A stretch of DNA of 64,000 bases from Agrypnia vestita. Its lineage: Eukaryota > Arthropoda > Insecta > Trichoptera > Phryganeidae. This document shows positions 53,770 to 64,000 of this stretch, piece by piece. How positions within the stretch are numbered: the stretch's first letter is position 1; each line of letters opens with the position of its first letter. The DNA is taken from the NCBI GenBank assembly GCA_016648135.1, contig JADDOH010008000.1, forward strand, positions 1-64,000, written 5' to 3'. The position numbers and the translations under genes were made by a program. The notes under the pieces are model-generated. The model made no database searches. It saw only the letters and a program-made list of their open reading frames with translations, and was not told where the DNA came from.

Positions 53770-56400
53770 TGAGTATAAAAATTAAAAATATAAAGTACAA
53801 AGCAGTAATGTGTGTATTAAAAAATATATTAGGTACACATCATTACATGTGTACAGGGTTATTTGGAAAACATTAATAACCTCGCAGGACTATATTCCTG
53901 CCTTGATTATGAGTATTATTTTTTGTAAAACGTTGGATATCACTACACTAACTCAAATCGATTACGAAAAATTCATTTGTTTCAATAAAAGTTAAATAAT
54001 ATGATAAAAACCCGTACGTTTATTTATAATCTATAAATTTATAAATAAATACATAATTTAAAAATACTTTACATTTGAGATGTTATCTAGAAATTTATTG
54101 AAGAATACATCTTTCAAAGTCAGGCTTTCACCTTGTGGTGCCTTTATTAATAAATAAATATTCATATATATTAAAGTTGTAAGGTAGTTTCCGCGAAATT
54201 TATATGAAGCCTTTTATTCATTTCGATTTTTTTGCGTTTTTTTCGACTTTTTCACGCACTTTTTTGCGGTTTTCTCCGCAACCATAAGTGATAAGAATAT
54301 TTTGTAAAAAACATACGAAAGGTAGATAGTTACCGCGTGAGAATTTAGAACACTCGATTTTTTCCTTCTTCTCACCTCCGTTCTACGCTCATTCGAGTGA
54401 AATTTGATTTTTCTTCAATAACTCGGCCGCCAGACAAAATTTGGAAATTCGAATCGGCAAAAAGATAGAAAATCACGTGGCGCATACGATATAATTTATA
54501 AATAATTTTTTACTAATTTATTTCGAAAATACGTATTTTTTACAAAATTTACAATTTTTTTTCACCTTTTTCAATCGAATTTATTTCTTAAACTGCGAGG
54601 AATATTTTAATTTCAATAAAAGACTATGAAAGATCAAAGACTCTGGCGTGAATAACTTTTTATTTCAATTTTTTCGGACGTCTCCTTCTTATATTTTTAT
54701 GATATTTAATATTTTCAGTCAAAAAGGCTTCACTTCTCGAGACAAGCTAAGGAGACAAGTTAAAAAGACAAGGGAAAACGAGACACAGATAGAATGCCGT
54801 TTCACCGAATTTGAAAGATGACAGCGACGCTGTCAATATGAAAAAATTCCACAGAAAATCTCAATGTCGATTTTTGATTACATTTATCTGACCAATACTT
54901 CAATTTTACACAAAAAACTAAAGATAAAAATAATTCTTAATATGTTTATTGTTGTTTAATATAAAAATTTTCTTTGTTTTCTAAGAAATTTCTTACGAGC
55001 GAATCAATTAAACCTATCCCTCTTTGCGAAAATCCTCAGCTGTTTTGAAAATTCGTATGATTTTACTCTAAATATGTTTTTTTAAGACAAATATCTGAAT
55101 TAATACAACGTTAAATCATTAAAAAAATACATATAATTAGAGGTTCACATGTTGGTTTGTGTTTTTTATAAAAACACTTAATCCATTAGATGAATTTTAT
55201 AAAAAGCGAACCAAATTAACATCTTCTGTCACGAAAAATTGACGAAAATCCTATCGAAATTTACATTAATCGACAATTAAATGATGGAATGTCAGTTTCA
55301 TACAAAAAATGCATGTTGTTGAAATTAAAAATGTAATGTCTCGGTATATTTTTGATGAATAATACATCTGTTGTAAGAAATATAAAGTTTAAAATATGAT
55401 TTATCGATTTTGACAAGAAGAAAATATATTTTAATTCAGTATAGTTGTAAAAGATTAAATCTAAGAAACATAGTTTTCGAAAATATTTATTTCAATCAGC
55501 TGTTTTCGATTCAAATATTTTTAAACATGTTAGGCGTAATGGTTGAATACATTTTCGTGTGTGCATATTAAATTAGGTACCTACATATGTTTTAAATAAA
55601 AATATATTGAAATCATTTAAGTGAGGTTTCTCAGCGGGTTTTAATGCCATCATTTTAAAAAAAATTACAAAAGACAAGTCTTTGCCGCGTGATTTTTTGT
55701 AAACATTTATTTTATTCTTCTTCTTCTTTCGTTTCCATGCTAGATCTCGTGAAATTTCATTTTTATTCATATCTCGGTGTTGTGCGATCGGATTCAAAAT
55801 TAAAGTATGACGTTTTGTGACGAATCCGGCCATCTTTTTTTTACGTACAAAGTTTTTGCATAGCTTTCTTTCTCGCGAAATTGCAAAATTAAAACCCCGT
55901 TATAGGCGTAATTTTAAAAATTAGAGGCGCCATCTTTTGCGCATTTTTATGAAAGCTTTTCACCCCCTCCACTTTTCTAGGTACCTAACCAAGGTCAAAA
56001 TATATAATGATGCAATATAGTACAAGCATATAATTTTTTAGGATTACAACCTACAAGTTACAGAATCATGTATCAATAACATGTACCACCGAGAATAATT
56101 TCAGAAGAAAAATGTTGGGTTAGGTTATGTTAGTTTAGATAAGGTTTAGTGCGTTCTTCAAAAAATAAGATAAAAATATTTATTTTAAAACATTTCTTCT
56201 GAATGTAACTATTGTTTTCGAAGGTATTATTTGTAAATGTATTTTGCGATTAGATGATAATTTCGATGAAAGTGTAGCTCTTTCTTCTTATTAATATTAC
56301 TCTTCACTTATTTAATTTTTTCTTTCACTGTTTTCAATTTTTTAAATAATATGTTTCAGTACATTTACAATTTTTGTTACAATACAAGTTATAAGCAAAA
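53770..56400. other. Interior of the 4.4-kb hAT copy, no gene recognised
   Basis: Very AT-rich, with many stops in all frames. No BED finger, hAT dimerisation or RNase-H-like block seen. It may be foreign insertions or decayed hAT interior. Confidence 0.4.
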
Positions 56401-56404
56401 AAAG

Positions 56405-56990
56405 ATTATTTCAGGTTAGGTAAGGTTTGGTTAGGTTATGTTGTGGAGTTTGGGTTTTTCTTGGATATGTTCGCGAAGCGATGCCCGATTTCGAATATGT
56501 AAAAAGTACCAGACGAGCCCAGCCCGTCCGCGTCTCTTCACGACAGACGCTGCGCGGCAAAGCCGCGCGGCGACTGTCGACACCCGTCGCCCGCACAGCG
56601 GGCGTCTGCGACCGCAAAGCGGGAGCCGTCTGACTCATTCACCTTTGTGCGGCCTTTGCGCGGCTTCCTCTTACATCCTTCGGGTTTTACAAGTTGAAGT
56701 TCTCTCTCTTCTCACTCGATCTTTCACAACTCTGTCATTTATCATCCGATTTCAATTTGGAAAAATACCACAGATAGCTCTCTTCCTCTTCTATCGAATC
56801 TTACAGTACAATCTCCCGAATGCGCAGTCCGCTTTTTGCGATCGGGGCGTTACCGGAAAGTGTTTACCGTCAATCTTTTTCTTCGTTACTCAACCAACAG
56901 TGAGTCCGTCTTCTTCTTCTTCGTTACTTAATCATCAGTGAATCTGCCGCCAGGCTAAATTGCACGCGTAGCCGTGCAACGGGCACCTAG
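56405..56990 (+). mobile_element. Probable Helitron 3' terminus
   Basis: The segment ends with a hairpin TGCACGCGTAGCCGTGCA, then ACGGGCAC and CTAG followed by T. A short GC hairpin about 10 nt before CTRR, with insertion next to T, is the Helitron 3' signature. The preceding GC-rich block (CGCAAAGCGGGAGCCGTCTG) is typical of such elements. The 5' TC end could not be placed. Confidence 0.55.
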
Positions 56991-57968
56991 TATCTGTATT
57001 ATTTGTCAACATTAGTTTAAGGCTCAATCTGAGAAAAGGAACATTTTTCCCGAAACATGTAAAAAAACAATAAAAAGTGGTGTAAACAAAATTATAAGAG
57101 ATTCATTTTTTTATCTATAAAGTTGAAAATAGGGAATTTTTAATAAAAATTAATTAAACCTAAATTCAAGATTATATTACATATACAATAATTTATGTTG
57201 GACTCCTGAATAAGGACCATAGTTAGGTATAGAAAATTTTATTCCATACAAGTTTGTTTATCATTTATATGCTAAAGTTGAAAAGTAACGATATAACACA
57301 ATAATTAAATTTTATAAATTTTATAAATTTTATAAATTTTATAATAATTAATTTAATAGCCTATTAAGCCTATCTCTCCCTACGCATGCATTCAAATTTC
57401 AAATCTCTGTCATAGTTCGTGTACACAGATCTGCACTCTGTGATTGTGTACTTTAGAGTTGAAATGAAATTACCCGTCGAGCCGTTTATGGCGTCTACAA
57501 GTCGACAGCGAGAGATGAGAGAGAAATAAACGGAGAGGTTTTGTCTTGCTCTCGCTCGTTGCTTTGCATTGCGATGAATCTTGAATCGTCCACCGTCCAC
57601 TGTCTACGAATTCAACTAGTCCATGCGATAAACGTAAACCGTCGACGCGTCGATGCAACGTCAATGGTTGATTTCAACTAGTCCGTCCATTCAACGCCCA
57701 TCTCTACTCGTCAGTCGTTTATCGTACTTCAATCGTTTGGTGTTCGTGTGTCACATTTTATAAAAAAAATACGATTTATATCGGCAAAAGACATGTACCA
57801 AAATATTTCAACCCTTATTTTTTATGTACCAATCTTCAATTATGTGTCATATAAAAGTGACGCATTGTATTATGATTAATGATATATTGATCGATAATAT
57901 ATCTCAAGCGGTGTCAATACACTCATCAATTGACCGCCGTGACACCTATAATTATTTGTTTTAATGTA

Positions 57969-59426
57969 CAGTCTGTCAATAAAGTCTTGATCGTGGGTAA
58001 ACTGAGAAACAAAAAATTATTTTACTGGCAATACTAGCAGTTCCGTCATTCTTATCATTTTCTTGTGTTGTTTTGGGTTGAGGTTAATTTAAGAAGTGGT
58101 GGATTCTTTGTTTTTAATATTTTTTAACGTTGAAAGACTTTAAAAACAATAATATGAGTAAAACAATTCGTAGTGGATCTAGGCGGATAATTTTTAGTGT
58201 GTATACGCATTGTTTGGCGGAGTCTGAAGCCGGAAAGCTATCATGTGACATCAATAATGTTTTCGAGCGAAGATCTCAAATGACTGGTAAGTACTGTGTT
58301 CATTATACTTTAAATTATTTTTTCTTGATTAATTTTAACATTTAAATGTATAACAAGTCTATTAGACTACATTCTAGGGTATTTAATTTGTTTCGAATGT
58401 ATCTAATAAATGACAGATGACAGATTGTAGTGACGGTCAAGGAACAAAACACGGTAAGCGCCATTTAGGTTAGACGAAGCGTATCACTACTACGACATAA
58501 TATTACTTTTCAATTTTCTCCTTTTTTCATATCTAATCTATTTAATATACTTAAAATACAAAAATATATTGCCGAACATTAGCATCAGCTCATTGGCAGT
58601 GTGATAAGTAGCTAAACTGAGTAACTCTGAAACTGATTCTAGAAAAATAAATTAATGTGTTGCTCATGAATTTCAATGTTTTTTTTTTCAGGCACATCCT
58701 GAGTTCTGTAAGAAGAATTGTCAAGGAGGGAAATACAACCCGAGGCAAATTTACAACACCGGGTAAACACAGGAAAGAGCGACCAAAAAAGAATTGGATG
58801 ATTTTGACATCTGTGCCATAAGGCAAAAAGTGCATTTTTTATACAGTAAAAAAAGAGGTGCCCACTTTGAGAAGTTTGTTGCAAGTTGTACGGGGCGATT
58901 TAAATTTTGAAGGAAGCCATGAACTTTTGCGAAAAATTTTAATCAGCATAGGATTTTCATACAAAAAATGCTCTTCGAATAGAGCAGTATTAATGGAATA
59001 GAGCAGTAGTAATATTTTTTCTATACTGTGTTTTTTTAACTTAATGTTTTTATTAAATTCTTTTATATTACAATAATTATATCTCTTTTATTTTTCCCTT
59101 AATCAATTTATTTCATTTAATTATATTATATAAAATCACACCAGATGACATGACCTCAGTCGGATACAGACAGCCATACTAGTGTATGTTCTAATATTTA
59201 TAATTTGCTGGAAGTTTTTTATGTCTGGAAGTAAAAATAAGTAAAGTATGTAACACTTTTGTGTCTTATAGGTTGATAAAAAATCATTTTAAAGGAACAA
59301 AAAAATAATTACGAAAAAATTTTCGCTTACAGTGTTTTACTTTAACACAGTCAATCTTTAAATAGTGTTACCATGTGAACGATAGCAGCGCCCTCAATTA
59401 TTTGTCAAGACTTTCTTGACAGACTG
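57969..59426 (+). mobile_element. IS630/Tc1-type element D, nested in C (1458 bp)
   Basis: CAGTCTGTCAATAAAGTCTT and the inverted AAGACTTTCTTGACAGACTG end the element, with TA on both sides. It contains the N-terminal half of a transposase gene with an intron. Confidence 0.88.
58148..58999 (+). pseudogene. IS630-type transposase N-terminal half with intron
   Basis: Exon-like 58148-58285 encodes SRRIIFSVYTHCLAESEAG and DINNVFERRSQMTG. A GTAAGT donor (58286) and a TTTTTTTTCAG acceptor (58681-58691) bracket an intron. Exon-like 58692-58999 reads SSVRRIVKEGNTTRG, ELDDFDICAIRQKVH, KKEVPTLRSLLQVVRGDLNF and IGFSYKKCSSNRAVLME in more than one frame with stops. This matches the HTH part of an insect IS630-like transposase family. 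The catalytic domain is missing. Confidence 0.75.
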
Positions 59427-60370
59427 TATGATGTTTACGATTGCATCATGGGATAATACGCCTCGGAAGGATTGCTTCGTTCGGAGTTCGGCTTCGTCTA
59501 TCGAAGTGACAATGACACCCAGGTAATAGATAAAAGACGAAAAGAAATCTGATAAGATAGAATGGACTAAATGCAAGTGCTGGTTGCACGAATCGTGCAC
59601 ACGTTTCGAAAGCTTCTAATAATTTTTGTTCTAATCGTAGTAATTTTTTTAATGTTAACCTTTTAAATATTCCTTAATTTTTTATGTATTTCCATTATGA
59701 TTAAAAATATTGTATTCCTTAAATATTGGGTTTAATTGTAATTATATATACTGGTGCCATGTTGCCCAGGTCTGCGGTGCCGTATTCCCGAGGACCTGGG
59801 TAATATGGCACTTCTCTGTTTTTGTTACAAAGCTCACATTGATTAATAATTATTAAATTTTTTGATTAGATGTTTGCTTTTTGTCTTAGTTTAAGAAACA
59901 TGCTTTCCGAAACACAAAGAGATTATTTTATAATTAAAAAATTGTGCGAGTTAACTAAACTCAAAAAAATCGGTGCCATATTCACCCAATTTACTATACA
60001 CCCATAACACAACATTAGAAAGAGCAACTTTTATAACTTATATATAATATTTAATTGCATGTATAAGTTTTTTCAGTACGCAATTCATTTATTTAATAAA
60101 TAGTAATTCATATACAAAATAAAAAAATAAATTTCCTAATTATTTCGAGTTTGTGTCAATACGTGTGCAAAAAAGGAGAATAAAAAGTTTCGATATATAT
60201 CCAATTTTTGATATATATCGGATAAATATCAAAAAATCCGATTAATTATTTTTATTATAAAAATCGGATTTTTTCAAACCCTGATTTAAAACTAAATTTA
60301 AATAAAACTCAGAACGGCATTTACCGGGCGGCCGGCCGTCGCCGTCGTTGCCGGCAGAACTGTACTTGCT

Positions 60371-60752
60371 AAAATCATGGAAGAACACGGACACAGTGTA
60401 GGTACTGCGCCTACCAACCAATCATCCAGAACTCAATCCAATAGAGTTACTGTGGGGTATGATTAAAGGTAAAGTTGCTTCACAAAATGTTAAGTTTAAC
60501 TTAAAAGTTGTAGAAGAGTTATTTAAAAAAGAAACCGAGTCTATTACTCTTGACATGTTCAGGGACGTTTGGAGAAAGACGCGACAACATGAGGAAAAAT
60601 ATATGGAACTCGAACCAAAACTAGATAATTTCACTGATGGACTTGTAATAAGAGTGGGACATTCCGATAGTTAGTGATCAGATTCTTCTAGTGATGAAGA
60701 TTTAAGCGGCGTAGAAGAATTGATTTGCGATTCTGATTTGAAACAATGATGT
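60371..60752 (+). pseudogene. IS630-type transposase C-terminal fragment
   Basis: LRLPTNHPELNPIELLWGMI carries the catalytic Glu region (HPxLNPIELLWG), followed by VKFNLKVVEELFKKETESI and WRKTRQHEEKYMELE. It ends in an acidic Ser-rich tail. It is the same family as the N-terminal half in element D but lies outside it, just after element B, so it is a separate truncated copy. The open frame runs 60459-60674. Confidence 0.78.
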
Positions 60753-61544
60753 GACAAAATAAATATTGTATTTCTTACGATATCCCATCTTTTTTAAAAT
60801 TTTATACACGACCCACCCAATTGACTCAAAGATTTTAAAAACGGTGGTTTAATATAACACCCCTCTGATCAAAGTAGATTATGTGGCAATTAAAACAAAC
60901 ATTCATCTATTACCGTCGTGACCCCGAACTTCGCCTGGATTTTGGAGGTTTTTTTTTCATAACTCGAAATTGGAGCAGTGCAGATGTGTAAATTCTTGAT
61001 ATGATGTCAGACGTTAGTAATTCTACAATTATGCAATTACAATGCAATTACACGATAAGTATCAGTTTTTAATCCAAGACCAATTAAAGTCACTATGCGA
61101 AGTTAGCGGATTATAACCAAACTTCGCCTAGTGCATAAAACGGCTAAAAGGAATACAAATATCTTTTAAATAATCGTGTTAGCTACTTTGAAACATAAAA
61201 ACATTTCCATAAGTTTCGATTTCTAAGATATCTTCGATAGGCGAAGTTCGGCGCTCGTTTGAAGTTGTTTTCATACATTTCAAAAACCTTGGGCAGGGTT
61301 GTGAAAATAACTTAAACTGCCTATTATAATATTTTATTTAAAATTACACATGTTACAAATGTTATAAAAATCTATAATAATGCACATTGGTTTCAAATTG
61401 ACCACTGTTAACAAAAAAACAAAAACACCTAAACTATTTGATCACTTTAAAGATGGAGACTTTAACAGATTAAGAAATTACGAATTTAATGAGTTTTAAA
61501 TCAAAAGTTAAGATTCCTCTGCGTTCCTATTTAGGCTCTAAATA

Positions 61545-63120
61545 TGTAAAATCGTCAGTTGTGACAGACACTCCTGGTTGCACATTAAGTCTTTTGTTTC
61601 TAACTTTTTTGACCGGATTCGGCGACCTGTTTTCTTTTGAATAATCTAAAAGCGATTTTTCTATAGAATATTCATTAGTTGGATTTGGTAGTTTTCTTAG
61701 AACTCTTTCTGGGTTGAAGGGGCGTATACTAGGGATGGGAGTTGAATGGACGGACTAGTTGAAATCAACCGTTGACGTAGCGTCGACGCGTCGACGGTTT
61801 ACGTATATCGCATGGACTAGTTGAATTCGTAGACGGTGGACGATTCGCAAAGCAACGAGCGAGAGCAAGACAAAATGTCTCCGTTTATTTCTCTCTCATC
61901 TCTCTCTGTCGACTTGTAGACGCCATAGACGGCTCGGCGGGTAATTTCATTTCAACTCTAAAGTACACGACCATAGAGTGCAGATCTGTGTACACGAACT
62001 ATGACAGAGACTTGAAATTTGAATGCATGTGTAGGGTAAGATAGGCTTAATAAGCTATTATCTATTATTTTTTACTTAATTTGTGCGACGTTTCGGTGAA
62101 TTCCCAATTTTCCGCTGTATAAAATAAAACAATTCTGTTTAATTATTTTATTTTTTATTGAACTAATATTTTACTGCTTACACCTGATATTGTTGTGTAT
62201 ACCTACTTCTTTCTTTATTATATATAGAAAGAAGTGTATAAAACAATATGTAAAAGCCTATAATGTGCGTAAACAAATAAATAATAAAATGTTTCTTTTT
62301 ACATATAAGCACAAGTAGCGGTCTTACTTTCCCCGAAACTATATTCCTTCGAACTTCTTTAAATTTTAAAAATTAACGTAATAAAAATAGCCAACGGTTG
62401 AGCCGTCGAGCAGCGTCGCGTCGAACCGTAGACAGTTGACCATCGTCCCGATGTTTAGATAGAACGTCCGTGACGTCCGCATAACGAAGTTGACGCGTCA
62501 ACTAGTTGACGCGTTCAACTAGTTGATCGTCTCGTCGATGGACGGACGTGGACGGTCTCGTTTCGTCGACGGTAAATACGTCGACGACCCATCCCTAGTG
62601 TATACCAGTATTGCAAAGTCACTCATTATGTTATGTTTTTTCTGTGCATCTAAATCATTCAATAATTGTTTTAACAATTCCGGAAAATGGACCATTTTCA
62701 ATTATGCTTCTCGTGGATTGTGATGTTTATATTTCAATAGTATATTGCGCCTTAACTTTTTCATTGGTCAAAAATAACAAACATCCAAAGGCTGTGTTAA
62801 ATGGCTCGAGTTAGGCGGCAAAAACACAAATATTATGTTGTTTAATTCGCATAAATCCACAATAAAATGATTAATATGCGATGCCAAATTATCACTAATT
62901 ATAACTTTTTGACCAACTTTAGGACTAGCCCAAGGTAGTGCTCTATGTTGGAACCAGTCTTCAACTAAAACTGAATCAAACCGTCCAGATTTATTTCTAT
63001 TGTATTTTGCTCCAGTAGGTCCATTTACTCGTATTGTGTAAACCACTTGTTATTTGTTATTATATCGTCTACCAGTTTCGCTTTCACCAAATTTCCCCAG
63101 GGAAATTTCTATATTAATTA
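61545..63120 (-). pseudogene. pogo-type DDE transposase, C-terminal half, split by hAT
   Basis: On the - strand: GKFGESETGRRYNN, then KVGQKVIISDNLASHIN (catalytic Asp), FVFLPPNSSHLTQPLDV (DDE_1 signature), a short block with stops ending HNIMSDFAILVYT, then the hAT insertion (62597-61730). After it the frame resumes with FNPERVLRKLP and ends VTTDDFTYLEPK. The HTH/DNA-binding half is absent. A stop precedes VVYTIRVNGPTG. Confidence 0.85.
61730..62597. mobile_element. 868-bp hAT copy nested in element E
   Basis: Flanked by GCGTATAC and GTGTATAC, an 8-bp duplication with one change. Ends are TAGGGATGGG and CCCATCCCTA. It is the reverse-oriented relative of 53293-57706 and matches its outer parts (for example AACTAGTTGATCGTCTCGTC and GACGGTTTACG words). 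Non-coding. Confidence 0.9.
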
Positions 63121-63607
63121 ATCAAATCAATTTCAAATACTTAAATTATAAAAACTAACTTGGGTGACAACCCTACAGATAGACGAAGTTTAGATCACTT
63201 GGCGGTAATTCCACCTACTGCACGATTTATTTGAATAAAATATAAACTCTATTTATTTATATTTTGAGAGACCCGAATTACTTAGACCCAATTATTTATA
63301 TTTTGCAAAGTTTAATATTTTTCCTATATTTTAAGTTCAAATACGGGAACTTACCTTCATCAGATTTTTCGTAAAATCAAATTTCCGCGCAGCAACACAA
63401 TGAGTGCCAATTTCCCGCCAATCTCAAACCAATTTTTTGACGTATTCAAATGAAGTTTGCGTAAAATTTGTGTAGAAATGTGACCACAATAAAAAGGGTT
63501 TTCTTTGTGATATAAACCTGATTTTATCCTATAAACAAATAAAAAATAGTGAGTTAAACCAAAACAGGCGAAGTTTGGTACTGTAGGCGAAATTTGGGGT
63601 AACGACG
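63048..63607. other. Right part of element E, no further gene
   Basis: AT-rich. Only subterminal GGCGAAGTTTGG-type words are recognisable. The N-terminal half of the pogo transposase is not present here. Confidence 0.45.
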
Positions 63608-63656
63608 GTATATTATCTTATCTATGCATTCATCCATCATTCATCGCATTCATCCG

Positions 63657-63977
63657 TATTCTGAACTAAGCAATGTTGCTATTTCCTGTACCTTGACAGA
63701 TATTGTATATTATTGTGACGCCGCGCCGTTTTATGTTTGACCAATCATTGACAGGTTTGAAATTAATGAATTCAATCAATTAGAAAGCTCATTATTCATA
63801 ATTGTGAATAACTTAAGGTTTGTTTACGCGATAGAGCTTTCTGATTGATTGAATTCATTAATTTCAAACATGTCAAACTTAAAACATCGAAATTGGCGGC
63901 AATAGGTACAATACATACCTGTCAAGATTGAGATAAAGATTTGACATCTCAATATTGCTATTTTCAGAATAGCACAG
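63657..63977. mobile_element. Foldback MITE, family F (copy 2)
   Basis: CCTTGACAGATATTGTATAT, GACAGGTTTGAAATTAATGA and ATTCAATCAATTAGAAAGCTC on the left are inverted on the right (GAGCTTTCTGATTGATTGAA, TTAATTTCAAACATGTC, CCTGTCAAG). The same arrangement occurs at 32685-33048. The outer ends pair as GAATA..GCTATTT words. Confidence 0.75.
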
Positions 63978-64000
63978 ATTGTTACACAGTGCCTTTAAAA

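Larger units (their letters stand above)
53293..57706. mobile_element. 4.4-kb hAT element, nested in C
   Basis: Flanked by a perfect 8-bp duplication CTCGTCAG (53285-53292 and 57707-57714). Ends are TAGGGATGGG and CCCATCTCTA. Subterminal regions are packed with GTCGAC, GTTGACGCGTC and ACTAGTTGA words. A short relative lies inverted at 61730-62597 and matches only the outer 0.4 kb on each side. The 3.6-kb centre contains no hAT transposase that could be recognised. Confidence 0.9.
53171..59994. mobile_element. pogo-like element C, nested in B
   Basis: The ends GTAAATTGGGTGAATATGGC and GCCATATTCACCCAATTTAC are inverted, with TA at both outer borders (53169-53170 and 59995-59996). Subterminal words GGGTAATATGSC recur at both sides (53199; 59750-59815). 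Its own sequence (53171-53292, 57715-57968, 59429-59994) shows no transposase, so it is non-autonomous. It hosts two further elements. Confidence 0.8.
52975..60283. mobile_element. hAT-like element B, split by a 6.8-kb nested insertion
   Basis: It begins CAGGGTTCGAGGATATAC and ends inverted (TTTTTTCAAACCCTG), with 8-bp flanks ATTGAAAA and ATTTAAAA. The left part (52975-53170) and right part (59997-60283) together parallel the uninterrupted copy at 31830-32447. The interruption in the shared word ACAAAGAAACA...CACCCATAA fixes the insertion point. Confidence 0.88.
60913..63608 (-). mobile_element. pogo-like element E (2696 bp including a nested hAT)
   Basis: CCGTCGTGACCCCGAACTTC and the inverted AAATTTGGGGTAACGACGG end the element, bordered by TA. 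The word GGCGAAGTTTGG and its inverse recur at both sides. A pogo/jerky-type transposase C-terminal half is encoded on the - strand and split by the 868-bp hAT copy. Confidence 0.85.

Noticed and set aside
1..64000. CRISPR array, bacterial operon or integrated virus
   Set aside because: No regularly spaced identical repeats, no prokaryotic gene organisation, and no viral structural or replication genes. All reverse transcriptase found belongs to LINE or DIRS elements, with a Penelope-like element represented only by its endonuclease.

Overview
This is AT-rich, intron-containing, repeat-dense animal DNA. The repeats are arthropod in type: DD34D mariner, an RTE-like LINE with a (TTGA)n tail, Penelope-like GIY-YIG fragments, piggyBac, PIF/Harbinger, hAT, pogo/Tigger and tRNA-derived SINEs. 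There are also degenerate CCTAA runs like the insect telomere unit. An insect is the best reading. Lepidoptera is possible, but the order cannot be fixed from sequence alone.

Two host genes are supported. (1) A complete KRI1 orthologue on the + strand has eleven exons between 14189 and 40552. Every junction is GT/AG, the phases agree, and the 2445-nt CDS encodes 814 aa. KRI1 is a nucleolar factor for 40S ribosome biogenesis. (2) A BAG2-like Hsp70 co-chaperone on the - strand has its last three coding exons at 49441-49299, 44460-44348 and 43414-43142. Its first exon was not found. The two genes are convergent, with stops about 2.6 kb apart.

Layout. 1-10350: relics only (LINE RNase H piece, piggyBac piece, MITE, SINEs, a candidate solo LTR, a Harbinger element). 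10357-11641: mariner copy 1. 13210-13963: Harbinger fragment, then a 208-bp foldback element 225 bp upstream of the KRI1 ATG. 14189-40552: KRI1, whose introns hold an RTE-like LINE (intron 2), a long-TIR MITE (intron 5), mariner copy 2 (intron 6), piggyBac-like and Harbinger elements (intron 7), LINE pieces and a 42-bp perfect palindrome (intron 8), hAT-like and foldback elements (intron 9), and a DIRS retrotransposon interrupted by a Penelope-like element (intron 10). 40808-49660: downstream foldback, LINE pieces, and BAG2 with Tigger, Penelope and SINE insertions in its introns. 49660-52350: a 2.2-kb TIR element and a GC-rich patch. 52975-60283: a four-element nest (hAT-like B > pogo-like C > 4.4-kb hAT plus an IS630/Tc1-type element D). 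60371-63608: a transposase C-terminal piece, then a pogo-like element whose transposase is split by a second, 868-bp copy of the same hAT family. 63657-63977: a foldback MITE.

The host genes do not work as a unit. The main structure is layered transposition into long introns, readable from target-site duplications. No CRISPR array, operon, rRNA or true tRNA gene was seen.
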